Source: Sophora flavescens
Taxonomy: Eukaryota; Streptophyta; Magnoliopsida; Fabales; Fabaceae
Reading direction: 5' to 3'
Assembly (NCBI GenBank): GCA_030762895.1
Contig: CM061066.1
Span: 120,126,715-120,190,714 of the forward strand
Length of the DNA: 64,000 nucleotides
Program-made: the position numbers and the translations under genes
Shown here: in pieces, positions 1-11,613 of the stretch
Layout: every line of letters starts with the position of its first letter
How positions within the stretch are numbered: position 1 is the first letter of the stretch
Notes under the pieces: generated by a model
The model's input: the letters and a program-made list of their open reading frames with translations, nothing else
What the model was told of the DNA's origin: nothing
The model's database searches: none

Positions 1-905
1 AAGTCATTTACTTTGAATAATTTAAACTTCACTCGATTATTGTAGAATTTTGCAATTATTTCTTTCTGTTGAATTAAGTTCTCCAATGCAATCAACCTTT
101 CATCGCTTAATTCATCTAATTCATCCAACATTGCATCCCAATGTTGGTCGACAGGCAAGTCATCTTGTCTTTGAATACGAATTGATTGAAGATTGATTTC
201 GACAGGCAATACAGGATCATGTCCATATACTAACCTGTATGGCGAGGTTCCCGTAGATTGTCTGGGTGAATTCCTATATGCCCACAGTATTTGGTCAAGA
301 GTGTTATGCCAGTTCCTAGGTTGTCGACCCACATGCTTTTTAATAAGACCAATAATAATCTTATTTATGGCCTCAACTTGGCCATTAGCTTGTGCATAGT
401 ATGGATTAGATGTGAGCATCTTTATATACCTAGTATTGGCATATTCTATGATTTTCTTCCCGGTAAAAACTGATCCCGGATCAGTTGTCAAGGTTTGCGG
501 TATTCCAAACCGACAAACAATATGATTTTCAATAAAATCAATCACATCTTGTTGGGTGACTGCTTTGAGGCAAACTGCTTCCACCCACTTGGTAAAATAA
601 TCGACTCCAACCAAAATGAATTGATGTCCTTTTGATGAAGACTGGTGTATTTGGCCAATTAAATCCAAAGCCCGTCCTCTTAATGGCCATGGTTTGACTA
701 TAGAGTGCAATTCACTGGCCGAAACATTCTGTATATGGCCATGTTTCTGACATTGCTCACAAGACTTGGCGAACAAAATGCAGTCCCTAACCATAGTTGG
801 CCAATAATACAAACTCCGTCGAAGCACCCATTTCATTTTTCCCCTACTTGGTGGGCCCCACATATGCCTTCATGGACCTCTAACAAACCCAAATAAGCAT
901 CTTGC
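1..905 (-). pseudogene. Retrotransposon integrase core, partial
   Basis: The minus-strand translation contains the DDE integrase core: a first Asp in GVDYFTKWVEA (about 570-625), a second Asp in TTDPGSVFTG (about 450-485) and the Glu in NGQVEA (about 365-385). This stretch reads open. Near 915-925 the upstream zinc-binding part (910-1122 frame) joins it through an apparent one-base frameshift, so a single polyprotein cannot be read through. The enzyme would insert retrotransposon cDNA into the host chromosome. The C-terminus runs off the left edge of the window. Confidence 0.8.
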
Positions 906-909
906 TCAC

Positions 910-1122
910 TTAGGCACTTAAGGTTCCATCGACATACCTTCTATATAATAGTCCACCTTGCATAGTATAATTCAATGCTCTATGTTTTATTCTTCTATCT
1001 GCATTTTGACTTGGATTTTCCAAATACTCTATTATTGGCATCCTCCAATCATTGGGCAGAATTATGTCATTAACCAATACATCTCTTTCTTCTAATGGAT
1101 ACAATAATTCCCTAATTTCCAT
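910..1122 (-). pseudogene. Integrase N-terminal linker fragment
   Basis: A 70-codon open stretch ending in GGLLYRRYVDGTL, a pattern common just before the integrase zinc-binding domain of Tat-type gypsy elements. It stops through a frameshift relative to the integrase core to its left. It belongs to the same decayed polyprotein and is not an independent gene. Confidence 0.6.
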
Positions 1123-1134
1123 TAGATCCTACAA

Positions 1135-1525
1135 AGTCTTTTGAGATATCTTGTATCCTGAAGCTATTGGAGCTAACTCATTAGCCTCTTGATTTTGCTC
1201 CCTGGGGATATATTTGACAATTATGTCATCGAATTTCCCCATCAATTTATTCGCTATAATGCAATATTTTGTCAGATTATAACTGACACATTTGTATTAT
1301 TGAGTAAGTTGCTTAATAACTAACTGAGAATCCCCAAAGATATGCACATTTCATGCCTTCATCTCTACTAGTATCTCTAATCCGATAATTAAAGCTTCAT
1401 ACTCAGCTTCATTGTTAGAACATGGATACTTAAGTTCAAACATGAACTTGGTGGGGGTTCCTTCTGGAGTCACAATTAAGACACCTACTCCACTATCGCC
1501 TTGATGCCTTAACCTATCAAAGTAG
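1135..1525 (-). pseudogene. Second (Tat-type) RNase H domain, decayed
   Basis: Minus-strand translation gives GVGVLIVTPEGT followed by NNEAEYEALIIGLE, the pattern of the additional RNase H domain found in Tat-clade gypsy elements. The frame is broken by stops around 1135-1330. In an active element the domain would degrade RNA in the RNA-DNA hybrid or act in primer processing. It sits between the RT/RNase H frame (1531-3012) and the integrase, as expected. Confidence 0.65.
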
Positions 1526-1530
1526 AGTTT

Positions 1531-3012
1531 CTAAGGCTGTAAACTGACAAAGTTTACTTTTGGCACATCCAATCGTGGATGTTCTACCAAAAAGTCGGCA
1601 ATCTCCTGACCTTTGACAGCTTTGGCTGGCATGTATTGTAAAGAATATTCCGACAAAGCAATGGTCCATTTACCAATATGCCCATTAAGTACTGGTTTTG
1701 ACAACATATACTTTATTACAACAGTCTTAGAAATTAATAATACATTACAAGGCATCATATAATATTTGAGTTTGGTACATGAAAAATACAATGCTAGACA
1801 TAATTTCTCTATAGCACTATATCTTTTTTCAGTATCGTTGAGAACTCTGCTTAGATAATACACGACCCTTTCAACATTGTCATGGTCATCCTGGGCCAAT
1901 AGACATCCTATAGTATCTTCAGATGCTAATATGTACAACTTCAACGGTTGACGAGACACAACAGACATCATGACCGGTGGATTGACTAAATATTGCTTGA
2001 TCTGGTCTAAAGCTTCTTGATGACAAGATTCCCATATGAAACTTTGTTTTGCTTTCAGCTTGACCAATGGTGCAAATACTCTTGTTCTTCCCATCATATT
2101 TGATATAAACATCCACAGAAAGTTAACCTTTCCTAGGAAGTACTGCAATTCCTTCTTATTTGTCGGTGCTGCGACTTCCATTACTGCTTTGGCTTTATTT
2201 TTGTCCACTTCTATTCCTTTCTTATGAACTAAAAAGCCCAAGAATTTGGTAGCCGATACTCCGAAGCAGCATTTCTCTGGGTTCATTTTGAGGTTGTGTC
2301 TTCTCATCCTTTCAACCACATCATCAATATATACTTCTATAAATTTCCCAATCACATGATGGAAGATAGTATTCATTGCTCGCTGGTAGGTGGCTCCTGC
2401 ATTCCTCAAACCGAAAGGCATGACAATCCATTCATATGTCCCTATTGCCCCTGGACACTTGAAGGCAGTCTTTGACACATCTTCTTCGGCTATATAGATT
2501 TGATTATAACCTGCATGGACATCCATACAGCTTAAAATTTCATTTCCTGACACTGAGTCGACAAGCATATCGGCTATTGGCATCGGATATTCATCTTTAG
2601 GGGTAGCAATATTTAGATTTCTAAAATCTATGCATACCCTCATTTTATCATTCTTTTTAATAACAGGAACTACGTTAGAAAGCCATTCGGCATACCTGGT
2701 TGTTCGAATGGACTTTGCTTTAAGCAGTCTCTCTACTTCCTCTTTGATTTTATGCACCACCTCTAGGGCAAATCTTCTGCTCGCCTGTTTGACAGGTTTG
2801 CAATCCTCCCTGAGTGGTAACCGGTGTTCGACAAGATCCCTACTTAAACCAGGCATTTCATCGTAGTCCCATGCGAAAAAATATTTATACTTTGTAATTA
2901 GTCTGACAAGTTTTTGTTTGTAATCCTCTGGCAGAAAAGCACTCACAAAGATAGGCATTTTTTTTTCTTCCGTCCCTAAGTTTATTTCTTCCAGGGGATC
3001 TTCCACTTCCAC
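1531..3012 (-). CDS. Gypsy reverse transcriptase plus RNase H
   Basis: A 493-codon open frame. The N-terminal part has the gypsy RT signatures WLSNVVPVIKK and MPFGLRNAGATYQR and the catalytic YIDD box (about residue 229). RNase H follows, with KLYILASEDTIGCLLAQ and SRVLNDTEKRYSAIEKLCLAL. Right after YIDDVV the protein jumps to ERMRRHNLKMNPEKC, so the usual linker of roughly 18-20 residues is missing; this looks like an in-frame deletion and probably inactivates the enzyme. The product would copy the element's RNA into DNA. Upstream (to the right) is the protease, downstream the extra RNase H. Confidence 0.87.
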   Translation of the reverse strand: MEVEDPLEEINLGTEEKKMPIFVSAFLPEDYKQKLVRLITKYKYFFAWDYDEMPGLSRDLVEHRLPLREDCKPVKQASRRFALEVVHKIKEEVERLLKAKSIRTTRYAEWLSNVVPVIKKNDKMRVCIDFRNLNIATPKDEYPMPIADMLVDSVSGNEILSCMDVHAGYNQIYIAEEDVSKTAFKCPGAIGTYEWIVMPFGLRNAGATYQRAMNTIFHHVIGKFIEVYIDDVVERMRRHNLKMNPEKCCFGVSATKFLGFLVHKKGIEVDKNKAKAVMEVAAPTNKKELQYFLGKVNFLWMFISNMMGRTRVFAPLVKLKAKQSFIWESCHQEALDQIKQYLVNPPVMMSVVSRQPLKLYILASEDTIGCLLAQDDHDNVERVVYYLSRVLNDTEKRYSAIEKLCLALYFSCTKLKYYMMPCNVLLISKTVVIKYMLSKPVLNGHIGKWTIALSEYSLQYMPAKAVKGQEIADFLVEHPRLDVPKVNFVSLQP

Positions 3013-3142
3013 ATTTTACTTAACTTCGGCTCCCTTTTCAAAACTCAAAGGGCCATCGTCAATGGTACAATCCGCTAACACACTTTCTGAAGTGTGTACT
3101 TCTTTGTCGGCTAGATAAGCCGACAATCTTCTCAGTTGTATT

Positions 3143-3712
3143 TCAAGACTCATTGCCGGAATTTGGCCGAGTTTTGTAGGCCTCGTCTTTTACCTTAACA
3201 TCGAATTGGCTGAGAAGGCTTGCTTCCAATGCATCCTTGTCAATGACCCCTTCGTTGGCAGTTATAGGTCTGACGTTTGGTGAATATACCTTGAAATCAA
3301 CATGTAATTGCTGAGCATAGCAAGCACTGTCATCTGCCTCCACGATTTCTACCTGATCTTGCCCATTCCATAAGATTACTTTCTGATACACTGTTGACGG
3401 AACTGCACCTACAGCGTGAATCCAATCCCTGCCAAGTAATATGTTGTAGCTTGACTTGGCTGGAATTATTACAAACAATGTCATCCTTTCGACGGTGCCA
3501 ACCTATATATTTAACAAAATGATGCCATCTGGCGGAGAAGTTTTGCCACTGAAGTTAGTGACAACCATATCTGTCGGAATTAAATCCGGCTGATCCTTCC
3601 CTAGATTTTTGAACATTGCTCTTGGCATCAGGTTAACAGCAGCTCCCCCGTCAATTAAAACCCTGTTGGTAGGTCTTCCATCTATTATGGCCTTTACATG
3701 CAAAGACCTCAA
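3143..3712 (-). pseudogene. Gypsy aspartic protease region
   Basis: The right-hand frame (3503-3712) reads VKAIIDGRPTNRVLIDGGAA, with DGGA at the retropepsin active-site position as in many plant gypsy proteases. The next frame (3143-3484) contains YNILLGRDWIHAVGAVPST, the second conserved retropepsin block (LGRDW). A stop and frameshift near 3485-3503 separates the two halves. The enzyme would cleave the gag-pol polyprotein. Confidence 0.75.
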
Positions 3713-3724
3713 ATGGTTTCTTTG

Positions 3725-5641
3725 CTAATTAGTGGGCTTCTCTAACTGGGTTACATTGTCGAATACGGTAACCAAGTTCTCTTGAACGTACATCCAAAAA
3801 TCATCTGGGTCTCTACCATTGTTGACGACATCATCATCATCGTCAGAGAAATCAACTTCGAGATATCCCTCATATTCTGCTGGAATGAATGAAATCAATC
3901 CTATCTTCATTTCCATCCTTGGTTCCAGTATAACTTCATTCTCTGGATCCTCATCCAAAAATGCACCTCCAACCATTCTGCCATGATTTCTTTTTAAATC
4001 ATTCTAATCATCTGATCCTGACCTATCTGATAGAGGTCAGGCTATTCCAACGCCACAGTTATCCAGTGCCTCGATGATATCAGCTAGATCTTCATTCTGG
4101 CTATCCATGTCCATGTCTTTGCTGATGTTTATGTCATCATTTGGATCATTCAGTGCTTCGATGACAGCATCGAACGACAATTCTTCTTTGGTTTAATCAC
4201 ACTCAGACCTGAATGTTGCCAATTGTTGTTTTGGCATTCTCGCCTCAAACTCTTTCTCGAGTCCTGCAACCCTTTCCATATATGCCATCCCGACAGGCCA
4301 TTTACCTGCGGATCTTATTGATGATGATGCCTGCTCTAAAGCCTTCTTATTTTATGTGAAAGCCTGTGATGTAGGCTTATTCTGCTTGACTTGATTAATG
4401 GGCCCCATCGTATCAAATTCCATGGGATGGGTCACTATCATGATTTTCATTTTGGCATCTCCACTCTTGTCAGCTTTGTTGTCAGCCACTGCTACCAGAC
4501 AACCAGTATCCTGTGAAGGCATTTCCTTTATGGTGACACCCTCTTTCTTGGTAAGCTTCCTATTTTGTGCCTGTCGGAGCCTTTATAGCCTCCTCTTTTG
4601 ACTCTTAGACATAGCTGACTGACTTGACGGTCCTGACAAACAAGGTCCTGTCGTCTGAGTGTTTTGAAATAGTTTCCCCCTTCGGTAATCCTCATTCCAG
4701 AATGGTGGATTATGATTATTAAACTTATTTTTCCTGACCCATTTCTGCCTTCGTGATTCGGGGAAGCAGGCCATAGCGGAATTTCTTACCCATCGATCCA
4801 TCATTACGTTGGGACAGGGGGTTTCCGGTCCCGGCTGCAATTGAACCCTCCACCGACAGGCCTGTTACTTCCTACTGATTCTCTGACTGGCTCTTCATGC
4901 CAACCTCCAGTGTTATTTTGTCTAGGTCTTGTCTGATACGTATGTTCTCTGACGACTACCTGTCTGCCTGTTGACAGTATGCATATCATTTCTGTGCACA
5001 CTATTAGACCCAGCATGGCTATTCGAGTGTGAGAACCTGCCCTGAATATTACCTTCACGAGACTCAGTTCTGTTTTGTGAGTGATATGATGGCTTTTTCT
5101 AAGCCCTAGCCGTCTTGGCATCATCATCATCATAAAATCCTTCACATTTTGGGCAAACTTTGATAATACCATGAGATTTCTTGTGTGTCATGAATTCGAC
5201 AAGTGGTTTCCCTGGATTTGGATAGATATCAAATGAATCCGTCAGGTCCATCTGGATATTTTGTCCAGCTCTTATATTGACCATGCTTATTCCCATAGGG
5301 ACTTGGCGGTCAGTTTTATTAACTTCAGGGCTGAACAGTTCTGTGTCAATCTCCATGTCCGGTTTCTTGTCTGAAAACTTTAATCTTCCCTCTGTCAAAC
5401 CTTTCTGAATGATGTCCCTGAAATTCATAGAGTCGTTAGTTACATGACCAAAAGTATTATGAAACTTACAATATTTCCGATCTTTTATTTCATGGGATTT
5501 CAATAGCCTATGATCCTCTGACAATTTTACCTGCTTATCTTTGAGAAGTATGTCAAATATTTGGTCGACTTTGGTCACGTCAAATGTATACACTTTCTTA
5601 TTGATGAAAGGAATCCTTTCTCTGGCCCTTGCAGGCCTCAA
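3725..5641 (-). pseudogene. Gag 3' region, broken into frames
   Basis: Several overlapping frames (3725-3976, 4583-4840, 4804-5172, 5099-5641) carry polar gag-like sequence. The best piece (5099-5641) has DRKYCKFHNTFGHVTNDSMN, a Cys/His pattern resembling a gag zinc knuckle. These frames continue the gag begun at 7567-9236 across the nested insertion. The 3977-4580 stretch shows no clean frame and is decayed linker between gag and protease. Confidence 0.6.
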
Positions 5642-5655
5642 GGCTTGACATATAT

Positions 5656-7566
5656 TGTTGTTTTGGCTTCAACGACTCAAGAGGGGGGGTGAGTTGAGTT
5701 TTCAAAAAATATTTCCCTTTTAAAAACTTTTTCACAAAACTTTTCAAATCAGAGTTGCGGATTTGTGGCCTCAGGATCTTTTACAAAATCGATGAAGGGT
5801 TTATATAAAATCTTGAATTGGAAGATGATGAAGATAAGAAAGAATAATTCAGAATAGATTTGGGTTCAAAACTCAATAATAACAAAATGCAGAAACTGAT
5901 TAAACCTTTAAAGATTAAGAACAAGTTATGTAAGTTTCAGATACAAGTATTAACAGTTAAGAACAAACTTGCAGGTTTCGGTTTCGGTTTCAGTCTTAGT
6001 TCAGTTTCAGCAATCAAGAATTGTTTTTATAAAATCATTTTTGAACGCAGATAACACAGACTTGATTACAATAAGACTCTGGTTTCAATTCAGTTTATAC
6101 AGATCAAGAACATAAATCATATTGAACTTTAAACATCAAAATCACAGGTTCTTGATCATAAACAGAAAGTAAAGGAGTTTGAGTTTAGGGATACCACACA
6201 ACTAGATTTATCCTGGTTCAGTCACCTCCACTGTGACCTACATCCAGTCCCCACTCCACCTGTGGGATTTCACACACTAACACACAAGCTTTACCAGGTA
6301 GCTTGAAAAACCTTTACACCACAGAGCACTCCTTCACCTCGAGATACCACACTCTTGTGAAGAGCCTCAATGTTCTTCCTTAGGGATACCTCACCCTAAT
6401 CACTCAGAGAGACTCCCTCTCTCTTTACAATCGAAAAGTAAAACAAAAATTGATTCCTAACTCTCAATAGTCAGATAAACAAATTGAAACACTTATGAGT
6501 ATTGAAACACTATTTTCACAGTAAGCTTAAGCAAGAAGATGAATGATTTTCACAATTGATATCGTATAAAATTTATTATCTGGTTGTGATTGTTAAAAGT
6601 GTTCCTTTGATCGCTCTTTATATAGAAAACAAGTTATAGTCGTTGGGATCAATCAAAGTAGATTTGGATCTGATTAACAGAATCTGTTTTCTTGATTCTG
6701 GTTCTTGAAATAAGATTCTGATAGTTCTTATAGAACTCGCATCCATATTGAAAATAACCGCGTCCATCTAGCCATTAAGATTTTACATTCGGACCGGCTA
6801 GTAGATGAGCTCCATATGTCACATCATTGGACGGATCTTCTCATTAAGATCTTAGCAAGTCCAAAGACATGTGTGGATGAGAGCTTCTATCACTTTAGTG
6901 GACGAGCACTTCTGTTACTTTAGGGACGAGCGCTTGTCACTTTAATGGATGAGCGTTTGTATCACTTCAGTGGACGAGCACTTCTGTCACTTCAGTGGAC
7001 TAGCGCTTCTGTCACTTTTGTTGGACGAGCACTTCTGTCACTTCAGTGGACGAGCGCTTATGTCACTTGTTGGACGATCGCTTCGATCACTTGTGTTTGG
7101 ACGAGCACTTGTATTACTTCAGTGTTGGACGAGCGCTTTGTATTACTTCAGTTGGGCGAGCGCTTTGGACGAGCACTTATTCTTTTCAAAAATCATTTTC
7201 ATTAACGAAAGCTTATTCCTTTTAATGCAGGTTATGAAAAAAGATTTTCTTCATGCATCTTTTTGATTGAGCTTCTTTGTGACTAAGAGATTTCTTTCTC
7301 TTACAAATCATCTAAGACTTAAATCTAATTTCTCCGTTAAGCTTTTGTCTTGATGATTCCTTTGATCTCTGTCTTTGCTTTTTGACTCCTCCATGTACCT
7401 CTTTCGATTCCTTCAAGTTCTTCCTTGAATATTTTCCTTGTCTTTGCTCACTGAACTTGTTGATTACTGCTTGATACCTGTCTTTACAATTTGACACTAA
7501 AACACTTGCATACACATTAAGTTGTATTTGTCATATATTAAAATATCTAAGTCATTGAGTCTAACA
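5656..7566. mobile_element. Nested LTR-like insertion in gag
   Basis: A 1.9-kb segment interrupts gag. Its ends read TGTTG...TAACA, giving TG...CA termini. The flanks TATAT (5651-5655) and TGTAT (7567-7571) are candidate 5-bp target duplications with one mismatch. It contains no retroviral coding region. Its text, including the 6180-6420 block, resembles long plant LTRs, so a solo LTR is the best guess. Orientation is not determined. Confidence 0.5.
6885..7180 (+). repeat. Degenerate tandem repeat (TCACTTCAGTGGACGAGCG)
   Basis: About ten imperfect units of roughly 25-30 bp built on TCACTTCAGTGGACGAGCG. They explain the repetitive overlapping frames here (6945-7266), which are not genes. The repeat lies inside the LTR-like insertion. 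Confidence 0.75.
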
Positions 7567-9236
7567 TGTATAAGGGGGGGCGGTTTTCAATTCAACATAG
7601 TCTACCTCATATTCATCATAATTATTACCCTCTTCGTTGGAATCACTACATCCAACAAAATTAATCTTTTCTCGTTTGAGGAATTTCCTCTGCTTAAAAA
7701 CATTTTCGGCCTTCAGTTGTTCAATTTGTCGGACCTTGTCAACCAACTGGGCAAGATCAATTAAGCATTGGTTGACCAATTTCTTCCTAATATAGTAATT
7801 TAATCCCCCGGCAGCGATCTTCACTATCTCTGCCTCAAGGATAAGGGTGAAGCAACGACTCCTCATTTGACGGAATCGGGTAAGGTAATCTTTGACAAAC
7901 TTGTTATTCATTCTTTTAATACCGAATAAGTCTATCAACCCAATTTTTAAATCACCCCTAAAGAATTGATCATGAAAGCTCCTCTCTAATTGATCCAGGA
8001 ATGTATGGAATTAGGTCTTAGAGTTGAAAACCAAGAAAAAGCATTCTTAGTTAATGAACTAGGAAAGAACTTCATTTTTAGTCCCTCCTCTAAAGCCAAA
8101 TCTCGTAATTCGATTGTATATCGGGCAATGTGCTCGACGGTTGATTCTCCACTTTCCCCCGAGAATTTTGACAATTTGGGTATTTTGTATCCTCGAGGCA
8201 TTTCTGCTTGTTGGACCCAGTCAGGAAATGCCGATGCAAAAAATGGTTGATTGGCATAACCTATGTTAAAACCAAACCTATTCAATGCTTGTTCGACAAC
8301 TTGGTTAACATTTTGGTTTAGGACATTTTGACGAAGCGCTCCAAGAACACCCTGGTTTATGACAAAGTCTTCGTCTTCCTCTGGTTGTAGAATGTGTACA
8401 TTTCCACGTCTCAGAGGGACTCGACGATGGGATTGTGGCCGCTCGTCGTCTTGTTCGGATCCGTCAAGTAGGATAACTTGTGGTTGTTCAACCTGTGGTT
8501 GGTTATTCTGACCTTGGTTGACATTCCTACTGCCATTTCTAATGGTATTTCTATTGGCATTTTGGTTATTGTCTGGGGTTAACCCGCCCAAGGCTCTATT
8601 TAACCTACGTATCTCGTTTGCCAATGTCATGCATGCATTATTTGTGTTTTCCATTAATGGCGTAATCACTGTACCCATTTGATGAGTAAATGTATTCACC
8701 ATGTCAAAGTTACTAGAGTCAATTTGTTGTCGAACATTGGCTAATATAGCCTCTGACAGACCAACAATATTTTGCGGGGGTTGTCTACGTGGGGATGCTT
8801 GTGACCTTACTACTGGGCGCTCTTGTCGAGTATGGGTCATCACCATTGACCCTGTTATCCCATTCTCTCGACTGGGGATTTGCCCCCCGGTCGGCGGTCC
8901 TGCCTGTCAAGATGTATGGGTGGCCGTCTTTACTCCATTTGGATATGGTATGTATGCAAATGGGGTATTTGGGTTGACTGTGGTCGAGCCGTAAGGCATT
9001 CCATACAAAGGTTGTGGCAGAGGTTGCGTAGTCCCTCTTGGGTTTGAATTCACAACACTTCGTGGAGACAATCCAGTAGTTGGCGGACTTATTTGTTCTA
9101 CAATTGGGGAAGTTGGTGACGGGAGTGTTCCTTGGCCAACTTCATCAAACCTATTGACAACTTGAGCATAGGAAACGCCTCTTCTCTCCACTAAACTATT
9201 AGTGCTATTATTTCCTACATTAGTAGCGTTAGCCAT
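7567..9236 (-). pseudogene. Gypsy gag, N-terminal and central part
   Basis: Three frames (8907-9236, 7986-8846, 7561-7938) together give a gag-like protein. The N-terminus is rich in Asn, Gln and Pro. The central retrotransposon-gag domain includes PKLSKFSGESGESTVEHI and FFPSSLTKNAFSWF, followed by KDYLTRFRQMRSRCFT. Frameshifts around 7940-7985 and 8850-8905 break it, and the nested insertion at 5656-7566 cuts off the rest. Gag would form the virus-like particle. Confidence 0.75.
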
Positions 9237-9239
9237 GGT

Positions 9240-9267
9240 TGTTGTCGTCCCACCGGGCGTGCCAATT
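9240..9267 (-). promoter_or_regulatory. Putative primer-binding region
   Basis: Directly inside the 5' LTR the minus strand reads AATTGGCACGCCCGGTGGGA. Sequences of the TTGGC(A/G)CGCCCGGTGGGAC type are common at this position in plant gypsy elements and mark the first-strand primer site or its immediate flank. Which tRNA would pair was not established. Confidence 0.55.
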
Positions 9268-10224
9268 TGTTAACGTTGATTTTTGGTTTCTGACCAAAAT
9301 TCTTTCGTTACAAATAACTAGAGATCAAACGAGTGTGGGACCTACGAGTTATGCGGTAATCTCGTCAAGAATAGTTATAAACTGTCTGCCAAGTATGAAT
9401 TTGACAATTTTAGTCAATTTAGGAATTACTGGTAAATACTTAGTACTAAGACAAGTATATAAGTTTGAAAATGATGTACATATTATTATCAATAATGAAA
9501 CTTGACAATGAAACTACTTGTATTTGAAAAGATAAGTTTGAAGTTTAAAAGAAGAAAGTAGTTTCTATATTAGAAAATAACTTCCTAATTACACTGAGTA
9601 ACTAATAAAATGAACAAAAATTTAAAAGAAAAGTTAAGTAAAGTAGGATCTAAGCAATACTACTTACAAAAAATTGAATGAATTTAAAAGAAGAACATAA
9701 AAGAACTGCTGGAAATAAATTAGAGTAAATGAACAACTTGAATAAAAGAGATGAAAATGACATTGAATTTCGCCATAGTATTGAAATAATAAGGATGAAA
9801 GGAATACTTGAATGTAATCCGTCAATCTGCTGTGTGATCGAAATGTGTAGGATGTGTATCAAGTAACCGACCTCATTTACATTATGTTTACAAGTATTTA
9901 TAGACAAATAAAGTAACTACTCATTGCTAACTTCTTATCTTAATGACTGCCACGTGTCTTGGCAGTTTTTTGAACTGCTTTTGTCAAACAATCTTGATAA
10001 ATGCTTCAGTTTCTTGAACTGTTCCGTGGCAACTTAATTGTCTTTGACGGTTTGGCTGCTTGACAACTTATATTGATAGTCATTCGTCGGATTGGGGACT
10101 TAACCGATTCCTTGATTTTTCTTCTTCTTCTGTCGGACTATGTTTTCTTGTCAACTAAATATTTTCAATACTTAAAAAATTTTAGTTATCATTTCGATCC
10201 CTTCATCAACCTGATGAAAAAACA
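9268..10224 (-). repeat. 5' LTR of the gypsy element
   Basis: Plus-strand ends are TGTTAACG (9268) and AAAAAACA (10224), so the terminus is TG...CA. The primer-binding region adjoins on the left and apyrase-like sequence begins within 20-40 bp on the right. The partner LTR lies outside the window, so identity and target duplication cannot be checked. Length about 957 bp; the outer boundary could be off by a few bases. Confidence 0.65.
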
Positions 10225-10239
10225 ACCGTAAAAAAAAAA

Positions 10240-10640
10240 ACTCAAAATTTCATCGTTATCACATGGCGAGCTTGTAAAACAACATTTGAGATGACAAATC
10301 TACTTATCCACTTCTTTGGGAAGTGAATCTTCCGTACGTATGCACGGATCTTATATACCGGTATACGCTCCTTGTCAATGGATTTGGTATGTTTATACTG
10401 ACATTGGGATAATTTTGTAAAGTAGATAAATTTCTCTGAAAAATGTAGGCAAACTATATTGTCTTTCCTGCACTGACTACTTCCAATTCTGTTGGCAGGC
10501 TTAGATCCCTTGAAAGAGATTACTGTGGCCAAGCAAATTGGGTATCAAGATCCTCTCGTCGAAGCAGCGTGGCCTCTAGGCACTGCTATAGAAGCCATAT
10601 CATCGTTACCTAAATTTGAGAGATTAATGTATTTTATTTA
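10240..10640 (+). pseudogene. Apyrase pseudogene, last two exons
   Basis: This stretch aligns with exons 8 and 9 of the intact apyrase (32900-33288). Exon 8-like sequence (10262-10391) carries CTACTTATCCACTT and TACGTATGCACGGATCTTAT. Exon 9-like sequence (about 10498-10640) ends with the same codons and TAA as the intact gene (LPKFERLMYFI). The exon 8 part has lost one base near 10285-10292 (GAGATGACAAA versus GAGGATGCCAAA), which shifts the frame. Everything upstream is replaced by the gypsy LTR. It is a duplicate whose 5' part is disrupted or off-window. Confidence 0.88.
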
Positions 10641-10893
10641 AGCTACCTCTTTATTTCTCCTTGCTTTCCATCATATGTGGGAACTTCATTTCCATATGAT
10701 TAATTAAATTAAATGCTGACTTCGCAAGTCTATATATATATATATATATATATTTATATTTTTTTATATATACATTAGAGAATAATCTCAAAATAGAAAC
10801 CCCAAATATCATTCATCGGAGTCATTCCTCGTACAATTTTTCACACCCGGGAACACCACAAGTATTCCCTCCAATATTTGCTGATGTCGTGCT
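10641..10893. repeat. Left arm of a split inverted repeat
   Basis: Starting with the apyrase 3' flank (GCTACCTCTTTATTTCTCC), passing a TA-rich stretch and ending near ATTTGCTGATGTCGTGCT. Its reverse complement is found in two pieces: 26283-26386 (apyrase-flank part) and 11614-11771 (ACATTAG... to AATATTGG part). The two right-hand pieces are now separated only by later insertions, so they once formed one continuous arm of about 250 bp. Confidence 0.8.
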
Positions 10894-11179
10894 CATACTC
10901 ATTTGACCAAAAATCATTATGATGGCCTATCTTATTATTACTGAAAGCAATATTAATAAAAACAATTTGCAATTTGAAAATATAATCTCATAATAATTAT
11001 TGTAACCTGTAAAATAAATACATGATCTAATCAATTAATATATATTAATTCACATGTAGAATATTCTAAATAAGTTAATATATATTAATTCTCACAATGA
11101 TTATTTAAAAAAAAAATTGACGCAATGATTAATTGAATTTATTTTATACAATGATTATTTGAAATTTAAACAATTTTTA

Positions 11180-11183
<4 letters not shown>

Positions 11184-11226
<43 letters not shown>
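11184..11226. repeat. AT dinucleotide microsatellite
   Basis: About 20 uninterrupted AT units in the spacer between the inverted arms, just left of LINE-like sequence. Confidence 0.9.
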
Positions 11227-11227
<1 letters not shown>

Positions 11228-11229
<2 letters not shown>

Positions 11230-11600
11230 ATAACAGATCAGATGGCCATTTGAATCTTCCACCACCTCAAGCGTTCCACCTATACCTTCCAAGCATATTG
11301 ACAATGTAGGAATAAATGTATAATAGTCTCCTCTTCCCTAGCACAAACAAAGGACAGTTAACATCAACTCCTTGAACCAATCTGCTCAACCTGCTTCTAG
11401 TGTTTAAGCGCTGCTGTAGTACAAACCAAACTAATAATTATGCTCTCGGAGAGCTAGGCTATACCTCATGTTTTCCACATTGCTGGTAGCTAGTTCTTGA
11501 TCCCATATTGCTTTTGAAAATGATCTAAATAAGTAGTTTCCCCTATTGTCAAATTTTCACCATAATCTATCCATTATATTAGGTGATAGATTTACCTTTT
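11228..11600 (-). pseudogene. LINE ORF2 C-terminal (zf-RVT) remnant
   Basis: On the minus strand the segment reads, with frameshifts, as LVWFVLQQRLNTRSRLSRLV followed by GVDVNCPLF and a HLFLHC-like block. This matches the C-terminal zinc-binding region after plant LINE reverse transcriptases. It lies between the inverted arms. A second LINE C-terminal block at 26600-26930 carries the preceding part of the same type of protein. Confidence 0.55.
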
Positions 11601-11613
11601 TTAATTAAACAAG

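Larger units (their letters stand above)
1..10224 (-). mobile_element. Ty3/gypsy (Tat-like) LTR retrotransposon, partial
   Basis: Read on the minus strand from right to left the order is LTR, gag, protease, RT/RNase H, a second RNase H, integrase, which is Ty3/gypsy order. The extra RNase H domain between RT and integrase is typical of the Tat clade. The 5' LTR (9268-10224) is inside the window; the 3' LTR lies beyond position 1. Coding parts are split by frameshifts and stops, and gag is interrupted by a nested insertion (5656-7566), so the copy looks inactive. Its right edge lies in or beside exon 8-like sequence of a broken apyrase copy. Class is sure, clade is probable. Confidence 0.88.

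Noticed and set aside
6945..7266. Plus-strand frames with repeated GRALLSLQWTSA-like text
   Set aside because: Produced by the degenerate tandem repeat in a nested LTR-like insertion.
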